The translations under genes were made by a program, and so were the position numbers. The notes below the pieces were generated by a model that saw only the letters and a program-made list of their open reading frames with translations, searched no databases and had not been told where the DNA came from. Shown here piece by piece: positions 24,039 through 32,728 of a DNA stretch of 52,992 nt; positions within the stretch are counted from its first letter, which is position 1; each line of letters starts with the position of its first letter. Source of the stretch: a bacterium (GTDB taxonomy: Bacteria > JAMOTN01). The stretch is from assembly GCA_027062325.1 (NCBI GenBank), contig JAMOTN010000081.1:1-52992 (forward strand), read 5' to 3'.

Positions 24039-26918
24039 ATGGAAAAAAACATGGATAAAGATGGGGAAGTGTTAAAAGCTGAGGTTAAAAGGATTATAAA
24101 AGAATATAACTTCTTAAAATCAGAGCGAATTTTAGACAAGTTTTTGAAAGCAATCTTGTTGTTTTATCCTCTGTTTGTGGTTTTAGGTGGGATTTTGAGT
24201 TTGTATTTTGAAATAGAATGGTTGATTTATTTTTTCATGATAGCTGGAGTGTTTATATGGGGGTATGCTGCTAAAACGGCTAAATTGGAAAGTGACCTTG
24301 CCTCTTATCTGGAGCTTTTAGAAAGGATAGAGGAATTTGATAAGTCTTGGAGAGAGAAGATAGTTATCTATTCTAAAAAGAGACAATCAGAATTTAGAGG
24401 TTTTTTAAAAAGTAGGTGGAAATGCTATGCGATTTGCTTTATTATTGCTGCTTCGCTTCTTTTATTTCCCTACGAGAGGTTAATCTCTGATCATAAGTTT
24501 ATAGTTAGAAAGTTGCCTAAAGGTTTTGAAGTTATTTGGAAAGATGGAGTTGTAAAGGTTAACTCTGTTTTGCAGAAGGAAAAAGGCAAGGTGTTGAATG
24601 AGGGGAGAGAGTTTTTTAGCTGGGGTAGAGAAAATGAAGTGGCCATGATTGAGTATAGGCATCAAGCTTTGTTTGGTGATGTATGTTACAAGAGGTTAAT
24701 AAAGCGTTTTGAACCGCCTAGAGTTTTGAACTTTATGGTTATGGTTAAGGGACCGAGTTATCTTAAGATGGAAAAGTCTAGGGAAAGGATATTTAAAAAT
24801 TATTCAGTATCTGCTTTGAAAGGGGCAACTGTTGAGATAAAAGTTGTGTATTCAAGTGTTCCCAAAAGAGTAATTTTACTTTCTGGAGATGGTAAAGGTG
24901 CAGGAAGTGCTAATTTTTATGTTAGTTTAACTCCTACTTCGCGTGAAGTGAAAATAAGTTTTGGGACGCGAAAGTTTGCTATTGGAGAGCATGCTTTTTA
25001 TTTAAAAGCGTTGTTTGATTGGGGAGGTACTTTTGAGGTTAAAAAGGTAGTTAGATTGAAGGTGCTTGAGGATAAGGCGCCTCAAATATTGGTACGTAGA
25101 GCAGTTTGGGATAGTGGAAATTTGTTCATTGAGGGAGAGGCGTTGGACGATTATGGAGTTGATAGGGTGCTGTTGAAGTTGGGAAGAGGTAAAGTAATTG
25201 AATTGTTTGAAGGGGAAAGAGCTTCCAGAGTGGTTGAGGTGAAGGGGACTTGGGAATGCTCGCTTTTTACCATTCCAGTGTTGGAGGTAGCTGATTTGGC
25301 TTCTAACGTTTCCTCGTTGGAAATTAGAATTGTTTATAAGTTATCTAACATCTCCGATGTGAAAAGTGCCTTGGAGAAGTTCAGAAGGGAACTAGAAAGG
25401 GAAGAAATGAGGACACTTCAGGAAAGTTACAACTTGAGTAGTTCTAAAAAAATGGATATAAGGGAAATGCTTAAGAGATTGGAGAAGTTGAAAAGACAAA
25501 GAGAGTTGCTTTTAAAAAAGATGAAGTATGCTCAAAAGGAACTTGAAAAGTACAAGAATTTCATGGAATATGCCAGAGTTCTGAAAAAAATAAAAGAGAG
25601 CTACAAACAACTCTTTTCCAGTGAAGAGATAAACATGCTTGAGAAGATGTTGAGACAGGCTATGAATTCAAAAGTTAATGCGGGTTACTTGAAATGGCAC
25701 GTTCATCAGAAGTTTAAAGAGTATGTTCAGGCTTTAAAAAATTACCAAAAGTTGCTTGAAAAGTTAGCTAAAATGGAGAGACTTACTAAAATGAGTGAAT
25801 TTCTTAAAAAAGCTGTGGAGAAACATGCTCCACTTAGAGATAAAAAGGCTGAAGAAAGTGCAGAAGAGTTAGCCAAAAAAATGCGGGAAATTTTTAGAAA
25901 CTTAGGTGATTCCGAATTGGAGAAGAGATTGAAATCTGCATTAAATAATCTCAGGTTAGAATCGGAGAACTATTCTTCAAATAGACATAGGAATTCTTTG
26001 AGGGCTTTAAATAATCTTAGGTCGGCCCTTGAAAATAAACTTAAAGATATGAAGGGGATGAAAAATGTATATCAGGCTTGTCATGCTGGATTGGTAGTTA
26101 TGTTTCTTACAGAAGGTATGGCAGGTTCACTTGGTTATGCTGAGAATATTTTTAGAAAAAGTCATTTGTTCAGAAAAAATTACAACTCTGCTATTAAGCA
26201 GAAGATTCCATATTTTGATTTTGTTGTCAGAAATTACTATGATTTGTTTGTATTTGCTCGAATTTTCCTTGAAAAGTTAAAAGTTGTGATGGATTCTAAT
26301 CCAATGATGGCGTTAAGACTTGGGAAATTGCCGTTGGAATTTGAGGTTTGTACTGGGCAACTTTATTCTAGTTGTCAAAATGGGAATTTGGAGTTTTCGC
26401 GTTACCTATCATGGAGATTACATGAATATGCTAAAAATATAATTTACATTTTAATTTCTTTGATGAATAGTAGTCCTTCAAAAATGATGATGCAAATGTT
26501 GATGCAACTTTTGAAGCAGCAGCAACAGATAAGTAAAGCTTTAAGCATGCCGCTTCCAGTCCCTGTTAGAATGCAGTTGAGTGAGAAGCAGCAGATGATT
26601 GCTCAACAATTGCAAAAGTTATCCTCTTTGCTTGAATGGTACAAGCAACTTCAAAAACAGCTTCAGGAGATAGAGTCTCAGATGCAGATGTTATCCCAAA
26701 TGTTAAGGCAAGGAAATCCGAATCGTAAGTTGGCAAAAGCAATTGTGCAGCGCCTTATGAAATCTATCAAGGCTTTGGAGGAAAAAAAGAGTGCTAAGAG
26801 AAAAGCTGTTGTTTACAAAGGTAAGGAGCCGTTGAGAAAAGAAAGAGGTTTTGGAGAGGAGGCTGTAAATTTGAAAAAAGCTCCAGCTGAGATAATGGAA
26901 TTGTGGAATAGTTTTTGA
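24039..26918 (+). CDS. DUF4175-like membrane protein with long coiled-coil tail
   Basis: The protein has about 959 residues. Two or three membrane helices lie near residues 30-75 and 130-150, followed by a beta-rich region (about 170-420) and a very long helical, coiled-coil part (about 430-940). That tail carries a Met/Gln-rich stretch (MMMQMLMQLLKQQQQ) and many Lys/Glu heptads. This layout matches DUF4175-type proteins of MoxR/BatA clusters. ATG 24039 is preferred over TTG 24036; GAGGTG lies upstream. The gene ends one base from the convergent 26920 gene. Confidence 0.65.
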   Translation: MEKNMDKDGEVLKAEVKRIIKEYNFLKSERILDKFLKAILLFYPLFVVLGGILSLYFEIEWLIYFFMIAGVFIWGYAAKTAKLESDLASYLELLERIEEFDKSWREKIVIYSKKRQSEFRGFLKSRWKCYAICFIIAASLLLFPYERLISDHKFIVRKLPKGFEVIWKDGVVKVNSVLQKEKGKVLNEGREFFSWGRENEVAMIEYRHQALFGDVCYKRLIKRFEPPRVLNFMVMVKGPSYLKMEKSRERIFKNYSVSALKGATVEIKVVYSSVPKRVILLSGDGKGAGSANFYVSLTPTSREVKISFGTRKFAIGEHAFYLKALFDWGGTFEVKKVVRLKVLEDKAPQILVRRAVWDSGNLFIEGEALDDYGVDRVLLKLGRGKVIELFEGERASRVVEVKGTWECSLFTIPVLEVADLASNVSSLEIRIVYKLSNISDVKSALEKFRRELEREEMRTLQESYNLSSSKKMDIREMLKRLEKLKRQRELLLKKMKYAQKELEKYKNFMEYARVLKKIKESYKQLFSSEEINMLEKMLRQAMNSKVNAGYLKWHVHQKFKEYVQALKNYQKLLEKLAKMERLTKMSEFLKKAVEKHAPLRDKKAEESAEELAKKMREIFRNLGDSELEKRLKSALNNLRLESENYSSNRHRNSLRALNNLRSALENKLKDMKGMKNVYQACHAGLVVMFLTEGMAGSLGYAENIFRKSHLFRKNYNSAIKQKIPYFDFVVRNYYDLFVFARIFLEKLKVVMDSNPMMALRLGKLPLEFEVCTGQLYSSCQNGNLEFSRYLSWRLHEYAKNIIYILISLMNSSPSKMMMQMLMQLLKQQQQISKALSMPLPVPVRMQLSEKQQMIAQQLQKLSSLLEWYKQLQKQLQEIESQMQMLSQMLRQGNPNRKLAKAIVQRLMKSIKALEEKKSAKRKAVVYKGKEPLRKERGFGEEAVNLKKAPAEIMELWNSF

Positions 26919-26919
26919 T

Positions 26920-27687
26920 TTATAGTTTTTTCTTCAATAAGAATTCCACATCCTCTTCTGTAAGTGAGAAACCGAACGTGTATTCACCTATATTAAAAAG
27001 AGTTTTGATACTTTTATCGAGCGATGTTATCTCAAGGAGGGAGTTTTTTATTGGAATTTTCACGGAAAATAATGGATACCATGTATCATCTTCGTCACGT
27101 CCTACCCCTGTAGTGAAGTTAATGGTTCTATAAACTCCATTCAATCCAACTCTGAATGCAAATGGTAACTTATAGCTTGAAGATGCTGTTGCAACGTTCA
27201 TGAGTTTGAATAGAAGTTTGGAGTACTCTTTAAAGTTTAATTCTAGATCTATGTCTACTCCTCCTATTACAGTATTGTCGTTTTTTTCAGCGAATAGTGA
27301 TGGAATTACCGTTAGATTTCGCCAATTTATTATTTGATGATATGCGGTGTATATTGATACTATGCTTTTTTCTTCAGCAATGTTATCTTCCATAACTATT
27401 GCGTCTATGGGTGTGAGAGTGAATTCTATAAATGATGAATTTGATGCCTCTTGTGTCTTTATTAAATTGAAATTTACTGGTGTTGAGAAGAATAAGTTTT
27501 GAATATCAGTAGTGACTGCAACTCCCATACTTTTATCCCGTTCTACAGAAAAGGTAGGTGAATTTACCAAGAGTTTAGTGAAGCTTGAGGTTGAGGTGGC
27601 CACAAATGTGAATAACAAAAGAGGGATGATGATTAAGCGAGGGTTTGTAAGTATGCGATGTTTAATTGTAATTTTATTACCTTGCAT
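26920..27687 (-). CDS. exported beta-rich protein of unknown function
   Basis: The protein has 255 residues. Residues about 15-30 are hydrophobic, after a basic start, so it is exported. The mature part alternates strands with Phe/Ile/Val and short polar turns, which would fit a small outer-membrane barrel, but the C-terminus is LLKKKL rather than an aromatic. It is not assigned to a family. AGGGAGG lies before the ATG. It follows the M6 protease by 58 bases and is probably in its operon. Confidence 0.5.
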   Translation of the reverse strand: MQGNKITIKHRILTNPRLIIIPLLLFTFVATSTSSFTKLLVNSPTFSVERDKSMGVAVTTDIQNLFFSTPVNFNLIKTQEASNSSFIEFTLTPIDAIVMEDNIAEEKSIVSIYTAYHQIINWRNLTVIPSLFAEKNDNTVIGGVDIDLELNFKEYSKLLFKLMNVATASSSYKLPFAFRVGLNGVYRTINFTTGVGRDEDDTWYPLFSVKIPIKNSLLEITSLDKSIKTLFNIGEYTFGFSLTEEDVEFLLKKKL

Positions 27688-27745
27688 ATCTTTGCCTCCC
27701 TGTTAAGTTGTGGGTTGAAAAGTTGAGGATTTTAACTATTTTGAA

Positions 27746-29365
27746 CTACTTTACTATTAACCATCTTTTGAGTTTGCCGTTATTTGTTTCAACAATTATT
27801 CTGTATCTGCCGGGACGAATTGTGGGCATAGGTAGGGCGCATACGCCGGCTGCCCCTAAATTTTTAGCTACAGTTTCTCCTCTAAGGTTGAGAATCTTTA
27901 TCGTAGCGGTGGTTTGAGTACCGTAATCAATAAATAGAGTTTTACCAAACAGTCTTGCACTGATTTTAGAAGGGGCTTGAGTATTGTTTTGTACTACTTT
28001 CTTGAAAGATATACTGATATTTGGATAATTAACGTATACCCATGAATTTGCTTCGTTGTAGTAGGAGAATGTGGAAGGCGAAGTTTTGGGAGTTATGGAA
28101 AAATTATCAGTAAATAAATCTTTAGCGTCTCCACGGTTGACGTATATTGCAAATGGAAGATCTAGATCATCTATCCCTCCGGTTGTGTCAGCGCACACCA
28201 CATCTACCAGTTTGTGTTTCCAGCTTGCATTTACTATATTCATGTAAAAACTTTCATCTTCTCCATTTAAGGTGCCATCGTGGTTAGAGTCGAAGAACTC
28301 CTCATCAATATGCCATACTAGGAATCCTTTTAAATTAAAGCCATTTGTATTGATGGAGGTTGCTATGGTGTTTGAGCTCCAATTTGAATCTTTTTCTATA
28401 AATACTGTTATCTCTCCTGTGTATGAGTTGGGTTGCCAGTATGAGATCATAAAATACTCTGCTAATTTGTTGCTGTCTATCTTTTCAATATCACTTTCTT
28501 TGGCTGGAAATTCGAGAATGTCTTCTCGCCCAAAGGAGATAGTTGTTTCAGATATAAGTTTAACAGGAGTTATAAAACCTAAATATTTTTTGCTCCATGG
28601 TGATGGTTCTGCTGGAGCTTGGCCATTTTGAAGCCAGTTACCTGTTCCCATTAATCCCCAATTTCCAATGCCACTTGTCTTTGCGGCTGATGTATCGTAG
28701 AGATCGACTAAACCAAAACTGTGTCCTATTTCATGAACTGCAACACCAAACGGGGAAGCTCCTTCTTCTTGAGCAGGTACTACAGCCACCCCACCGTAGG
28801 GGAAGCTGTTGTTTGGAGTGGTATTGATAAACTGACTCCATGGTCCACTTCCCCCACTCTCCGCTCCGCTCAATGCATGCCAAAGAACGAGTATATCAGC
28901 TGTTTTGTAAAGAGGTGAGTTTATGACCAGGCTTTTAGCTACTGCTTTTGGATTTGAAACTAGAAGATCTTTATCTACTAAATGTGGGGTTGATATGTAA
29001 GCTGTTATTTGCATCTTCCCATTGCTCATTCTACTCCAAAAGAGCGCTACTTTTGCAGCAAAATTTAGAGTTTCTGATTCAGATAGGGGCCAATCTGGTT
29101 GGTCTTGAGTTACAGCTCTTAGAAATAGGATTTTGATTTCTCCAATTGGAGATACTGGGTGGTCTATTCTTGAGGTAAAAGCGCCGACGCTCTTTAAGGC
29201 ATTTGACAGATCGGAAATGGATTTTGTTCCAAGTAACCGTTCTAGAGTAAGCTTAAGTTTTTCTTCAGTCAAATTTGGGGATGGTGAAGTAGCTACGGAT
29301 GTGAAATAAATAGTTAAAAGTAATGCGATTAAAATTTTTATCTTGAAAAACCTAATTCTTTTCAC
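27746..29365 (-). CDS. secreted M6-family metalloprotease
   Basis: This exported protease has about 540 residues. It has a signal peptide, then a catalytic domain with HEIGHSFGLVD (HEIGH at residues 211-215; the third ligand is the Asp of the HExxHxxGxxD motif), as in immune inhibitor A-type M6 peptidases. The last 70-80 residues form a small beta-sandwich (ATIKILNLRGETVA, ending GRYRIIVETNNGKLKRWLIVK), the shape of a type IX-like C-terminal sorting domain. GTG 29365 is chosen over the tracked TTG because AAGGAGG lies just upstream of it. It heads the operon with the 26920 gene. Confidence 0.85.
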   Translation of the reverse strand: MKRIRFFKIKILIALLLTIYFTSVATSPSPNLTEEKLKLTLERLLGTKSISDLSNALKSVGAFTSRIDHPVSPIGEIKILFLRAVTQDQPDWPLSESETLNFAAKVALFWSRMSNGKMQITAYISTPHLVDKDLLVSNPKAVAKSLVINSPLYKTADILVLWHALSGAESGGSGPWSQFINTTPNNSFPYGGVAVVPAQEEGASPFGVAVHEIGHSFGLVDLYDTSAAKTSGIGNWGLMGTGNWLQNGQAPAEPSPWSKKYLGFITPVKLISETTISFGREDILEFPAKESDIEKIDSNKLAEYFMISYWQPNSYTGEITVFIEKDSNWSSNTIATSINTNGFNLKGFLVWHIDEEFFDSNHDGTLNGEDESFYMNIVNASWKHKLVDVVCADTTGGIDDLDLPFAIYVNRGDAKDLFTDNFSITPKTSPSTFSYYNEANSWVYVNYPNISISFKKVVQNNTQAPSKISARLFGKTLFIDYGTQTTATIKILNLRGETVAKNLGAAGVCALPMPTIRPGRYRIIVETNNGKLKRWLIVK

Positions 29366-29379
29366 TCTCCTCTCCTCCT

Positions 29380-29408
29380 TTGACAAATTTTTTTCGGTAT
29401 AGTTTTAT
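29380..29408 (+). promoter_or_regulatory. possible promoter of the AEC transporter
   Basis: TTGACA at 29380 is followed after 17 bases by TTTTAT (4 of 6 matches). It lies about 30 bases before the AEC start, just past the opposing protease start. TATAGT at 29398 is too close to serve as its -10. Confidence 0.4.
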
Positions 29409-29436
29409 TAAATTTGTATAGTTGGAGGTATTGCTG

Positions 29437-30465
29437 ATGCTGAGTGAAGTGGGAATTTTCAACTTGTATTTAAAGTTTTTACCGTTATATGTTCTTCTCT
29501 CAATTGGAGTGATATATTCTGCTATTAAAGTGAATGCAAACAAATTGAGATCTAGCTTTTCTAAAAGCCAAAGAGAAGTTTCTATTTTGTCCGAAGCTAT
29601 TATGAAAGTGACTGTAGAGCTATTTCTACCCTTTTTGATATTTGAAAAAACTTACCGAATGTTTTCACTATCTGAACTAAAGTGGCTTATGATTTGCTGC
29701 TTTGCCTATGTTTTAACAATGTTTATTGCAGCTTTTGTAAACTTTTTCTTAAGTAGGATTGGCTACGGTGGTAGATATTTGTGGTTCCTCATGGTTTTTA
29801 ATAACGTGACGTATGCGGGTATACCTGTTTTGGATTCTTTGATGGGAGAGAGAGCAGTTTTTTTGGCTATTTTGTTGGGAGTTGTACATCGCTTTTTCCA
29901 GTTAAGCGTTGGAATAGCTGTTCTTAAATTGAGAGAGAAATCTTCAAAAGATAAACTTTTAAAGATTTTAAAAGCAGCATTTTTAAATCCCTTATTCTTA
30001 TCTTTTGTACTAGCAGTTATTTTAAATGTTACTTCTTTAAAACTCCCCCAAAAATTTATGGGTACCATATCTCGAATTGGAGATGTGGCACCAACTTTGA
30101 TGATAGTGTTTCTAGGAATGAGAATAGGAGAAATTTTGTTTGCAGGTTGGTTTAAAAATTTTAAGAAAGTATTTTTAGATTTGGTTGTAAGGTTGGTTAG
30201 TGGTTTTTTGATTCCTACAATTGTAGTGATAGTATTGTTTAAGATCTTTGCTATTTCTATGTTGGAGTTTAAGACTTTATTTCTCCTCATGTCTATGCCT
30301 CCTGCTGTATTTTCTTATGTGTTGATAGAAAAGTACTTAAAACTCGAAGCTAATAAAGCTTTAATGCTTGTATTTGGCGTGACTTTATTGGATTTTCTAG
30401 TGTTTATACCAATAAGGATTGCTTTTCTGAGTTTTTTGGCTAATTGGTTGAACACTGCTGTCTAA
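29437..30465 (+). CDS. AEC-family transporter
   Basis: The protein has 342 residues and about 10 membrane helices, matching the auxin efflux carrier family (PF03547-type), which exports small organic molecules or malonate-like acids; the substrate is unknown. The LPFLIFEKTYRM, FNNVTYAGIPVLDS and LMSMPPAVFSYVL blocks fit this family. The tracked TTG 29422 is part of the ribosome site. ATG 29437 has TGGAGGT about nine bases upstream. Its end overlaps the convergent ComEA-like ORF by 69 bases. Confidence 0.8.
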   Translation: MLSEVGIFNLYLKFLPLYVLLSIGVIYSAIKVNANKLRSSFSKSQREVSILSEAIMKVTVELFLPFLIFEKTYRMFSLSELKWLMICCFAYVLTMFIAAFVNFFLSRIGYGGRYLWFLMVFNNVTYAGIPVLDSLMGERAVFLAILLGVVHRFFQLSVGIAVLKLREKSSKDKLLKILKAAFLNPLFLSFVLAVILNVTSLKLPQKFMGTISRIGDVAPTLMIVFLGMRIGEILFAGWFKNFKKVFLDLVVRLVSGFLIPTIVVIVLFKIFAISMLEFKTLFLLMSMPPAVFSYVLIEKYLKLEANKALMLVFGVTLLDFLVFIPIRIAFLSFLANWLNTAV

Positions 30466-30705
30466 GAAGAAAAAGTTTTTCAGTTTGTGGAGTTTATAAT
30501 GGGTTAGTCCTCTTATACACCCAACCTCTTCCCAAGAGCTAAATTTTCCTATTCTTTTTCTTACAGATACAATCTTTTTTGCAAATTTAGTTCCAATGAC
30601 CCATTTGAGTTCTTGGAAAGAGGCCTTATTTAAGTTTAATTTTTCAGGAATTAAGTTTAGCAATCTAAAAATTTTTCTAACTTTAGAAAATGAAATTTTT
30701 CCCAA
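30397..30705 (-). CDS. ComEA-like helix-hairpin-helix part (second half of split gene)
   Basis: The 102-residue ORF carries a ComEA-type helix-hairpin-helix: LNLNKASFQELKWV, then KKIVSVRKRIGKFSSWEEVG and a second hairpin. These bind DNA in natural transformation. It has no Shine-Dalgarno of its own: the TTG start at 30705 lies in GGG-AAAAA sequence in the +1 frame of the preceding ORF. It is best read as the distal part of one comEA gene whose frame is broken at the A-run. The last 69 bases are antisense to the AEC gene. Confidence 0.7.
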   Translation of the reverse strand: MGKISFSKVRKIFRLLNLIPEKLNLNKASFQELKWVIGTKFAKKIVSVRKRIGKFSSWEEVGCIRGLTHYKLHKLKNFFFLDSSVQPISQKTQKSNPYWYKH

Positions 30706-30925
30706 TTTTGCATAAGCTGGTAAAAATCTTATACCTTTCTTGTAAAGAGAGCATATTACTCTTGCTTGCTGTAAGGAAAGATCTTACTGATACAACACAA
30801 GAATCCTTGATATAAGGATTTTTTCTGTGTGTATTAGCTTCATTTTTAAAAAAGTGTGTTAGGAGTAAAATAGTCACAAATGTTATTAGAATAGAGTTGA
30901 AGTGGGGCGGATATCTATTCAGCAT
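30683..30925 (-). CDS. ComEA-like membrane anchor (first half of split gene)
   Basis: The 80-residue ORF has one membrane helix (residues about 10-25: NSILITFVTILLLTHFF) and a hydrophilic linker, the N-terminal layout of ComEA. AAGGAGGTACAGA precedes the ATG, a strong start. It ends CKIGKNFIF, where the other frame continues as GKISFSKVRK. Shifting +1 at the AAAAA run would join both into one protein of about 177 residues with anchor and HhH. The cause may be a sequencing error, a real pseudogene, or a slippage site. Confidence 0.55.
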   Translation of the reverse strand: MLNRYPPHFNSILITFVTILLLTHFFKNEANTHRKNPYIKDSCVVSVRSFLTASKSNMLSLQERYKIFTSLCKIGKNFIF

Positions 30926-30996
30926 ATTCTGTACCTCCTTGCTCTAGTTTTAAAACTTTTGTTTTTTAACTATTTGTTAAGCAAAAAGTATACCAC

Positions 30997-31025
30997 TTGA
31001 AAATCTGCTTAACTCGTGCTAAATT
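30997..31025 (+). promoter_or_regulatory. promoter of rpmE
   Basis: TTGAAA and TAAATT are spaced by exactly 17 bases, with the -10 about 34 bases before the rpmE start. It is the only good candidate in the gap and reads toward rpmE. Confidence 0.6.
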
Positions 31026-31058
31026 CTAATTGCAAGCGTTTCAAAGGGGGGATATGGA

Positions 31059-31277
31059 ATGAAAAAGGGAATTCATCCAGAATATGTGGAGTGCACAGTA
31101 ATATGCGCTTGTGGTAACACTTTTAAAACTCGTGCAACGAAACCGGAGATAAAGGTTGAGATTTGTTCAGCTTGCCATCCTTTCTTCACAGGAAAACAGA
31201 AATTTGTTGATACCACTGGAAGAATAGAAAAGTTCAAACAGAAGTATGGAGACAGTTATCTAAAATCGAAGAATTAA
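31059..31277 (+). CDS. rpmE: 50S ribosomal protein L31
   Basis: This is a 72-residue L31 of the zinc-binding type: [18 protein letters not shown] and the [20 protein letters not shown] block hold the Cys ligands. It can release from the ribosome when zinc is low in other bacteria. GGGGGGATATGGA precedes the ATG. The following gene, yicC, starts 17 bases later. Confidence 0.96.
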   Translation: MKKGIHPEYVECTVICACGNTFKTRATKPEIKVEICSACHPFFTGKQKFVDTTGRIEKFKQKYGDSYLKSKN

Positions 31278-31293
31278 GTGTTATTAGAGGTTG

Positions 31294-32148
31294 ATGGGAT
31301 TGCTTAGTCAAACAGGAGCTGCAAGCCTTGAAGTAGAGGGAAAGGAGTTTAGGCTTGAAATTGAAGTAAAAAGTGTGAACGGGAAGGGGCTTCAACTAAG
31401 TTGCTCCTTCCCTTATTTTTTGGAAAAATTAGAGCCTCAGGTTCATAGGATTGCTTCTGATATTTTAAAGCGTGGAAGCGTGAGGTTGAGAGTCAGAGTT
31501 GAATTTTTTGATGATGTAACTCCTTTGGATGAATTACCAGATCAAGCAATTGCTAAGTTGAAAAAGTTTTTAGAGCAATCTAAGGAGTTGGGATTCAAAG
31601 AAGTAGGAATTATAGAGGCTATAAAGTTTTTAAAGCTAAATAGAGTTGAGAGGGAGAATCCAGAGTTAGAAAAAGCGTTTCTTGAGGCTGTAAAAAAAGC
31701 TTTTGAATTGCTCCAAGAGGAGAGAGCAGCAGAGGGTGAGAGACTTAAAAAGTGGTTTTTAAAAACATTAGTGGATATAAATCAGAAGATTAACTGGTTA
31801 TCTTCTGTTAAAGATGCAATTTTTGAGAGAAATGTTAAGTTGTTAAAAGAAGCTTTGGGAAAAGCAATTGATTCATCTGTGGATGACAAACACGTTTTAG
31901 CTTTACTCCATAAAGCGGTTTACACCGAAGAGATAGAGCGGTTGCAAGTTCACCTTTCGCGAATAGAGCAGATTATAAATTCAGATGAGGATAAAAAAGG
32001 TTATAAACTTGACTTTTTACTCCAAGAGTGTTTGAGGGAACTAAATACGCTGGCATCAAAGGCTCAAGATGCAGATGTGTCAGATGTGGTTAGTGATGTT
32101 AAGGTTAAGATTGTTGAGATGAGAGAGCAGGTTGCAAACGTATTGTGA
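31294..32148 (+). CDS. yicC: YicC-family endoribonuclease
   Basis: The protein has about 284 residues of the YicC family, recently described as endoribonucleases in E. coli. Family features are the N-terminal EIEVKSVNGKGLQL and the C-terminal TEEIERLQVHLSRIEQI, LDFLLQECLRELNTLASKAQDADVS and MREQVANVL. ATG 31294 is preferred over TTG 31291. It is followed 24 bases later by the YqgF gene; gmk and rpoZ are not adjacent, unlike in many genomes. Confidence 0.9.
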   Translation: MGLLSQTGAASLEVEGKEFRLEIEVKSVNGKGLQLSCSFPYFLEKLEPQVHRIASDILKRGSVRLRVRVEFFDDVTPLDELPDQAIAKLKKFLEQSKELGFKEVGIIEAIKFLKLNRVERENPELEKAFLEAVKKAFELLQEERAAEGERLKKWFLKTLVDINQKINWLSSVKDAIFERNVKLLKEALGKAIDSSVDDKHVLALLHKAVYTEEIERLQVHLSRIEQIINSDEDKKGYKLDFLLQECLRELNTLASKAQDADVSDVVSDVKVKIVEMREQVANVL

Positions 32149-32172
32149 AGCTGAATTGTAGGGTTTTGGGCT

Positions 32173-32649
32173 ATGCTAATTTTGGGATTTGATGTATCTA
32201 AGAAAAAATTGGGAGTTGCTAAGTGGAGTTCGGAGATAAACGTTCTGCTTCCAATTAAGGTTATACAGTGTGGCTCTTTTGAAAGAGTAGTTGTAGAGAT
32301 GAAAAAGGTAATACAATCCTATTCTCCAGATATTGTTGTGATTGGGTTACCAAGGCATGCAGATGGCAAGTTGACAGATAATGGAAGGTTTGTGAAGAAA
32401 GTAGTAGAAGAGTTGAGAAAGGAGATTGGGGAGGTAAATTTTGAGTTTGTTAATGAAAGATACACTTCTAAGCTTGCTCAAGGTTTAATTGAGATCTTCG
32501 ATTCAAAGTACAGACGAGTGGGGGATAGATCTACTAAGAAGGGGAAAAAAGAGCTCAAAAGGCGGAAGGGAAAGGGAAATATAGAAGAAGATAGTGTGGC
32601 TGCTTGTTTGATTTTAGAGCGTTATCTGCGAGAAAATGGCTATTTGTAA
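32173..32649 (+). CDS. YqgF/RuvX-type Holliday junction resolvase-like protein
   Basis: The protein has 158 residues with an RNase H-like fold. The GFDVSKKKLGVA (catalytic Asp), VVIGLPRHADGKLTDNG, NERYTSKLA and EEDSVAACLILERYL blocks are those of YqgF. The family processes pre-16S rRNA and is also called a putative resolvase. Before the last block there is a Lys/Arg-rich insert of about 25 residues, which may help RNA binding. It follows yicC directly. Confidence 0.85.
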   Translation: MLILGFDVSKKKLGVAKWSSEINVLLPIKVIQCGSFERVVVEMKKVIQSYSPDIVVIGLPRHADGKLTDNGRFVKKVVEELRKEIGEVNFEFVNERYTSKLAQGLIEIFDSKYRRVGDRSTKKGKKELKRRKGKGNIEEDSVAACLILERYLRENGYL

Positions 32650-32728
32650 TAGTGTGAAATAATACAAAAAGGTATTTAAAAAGATACATTTAAGTTTTCT
32701 GTTATTAAAATGTAAATTGGTGATGAGT

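Noticed and set aside
29763-30290. 175-residue minus ORF inside the AEC transporter
   Set aside because: It is a shadow of a membrane protein gene. It has no ribosome site, and the plus-strand frame is clearly the conserved one.
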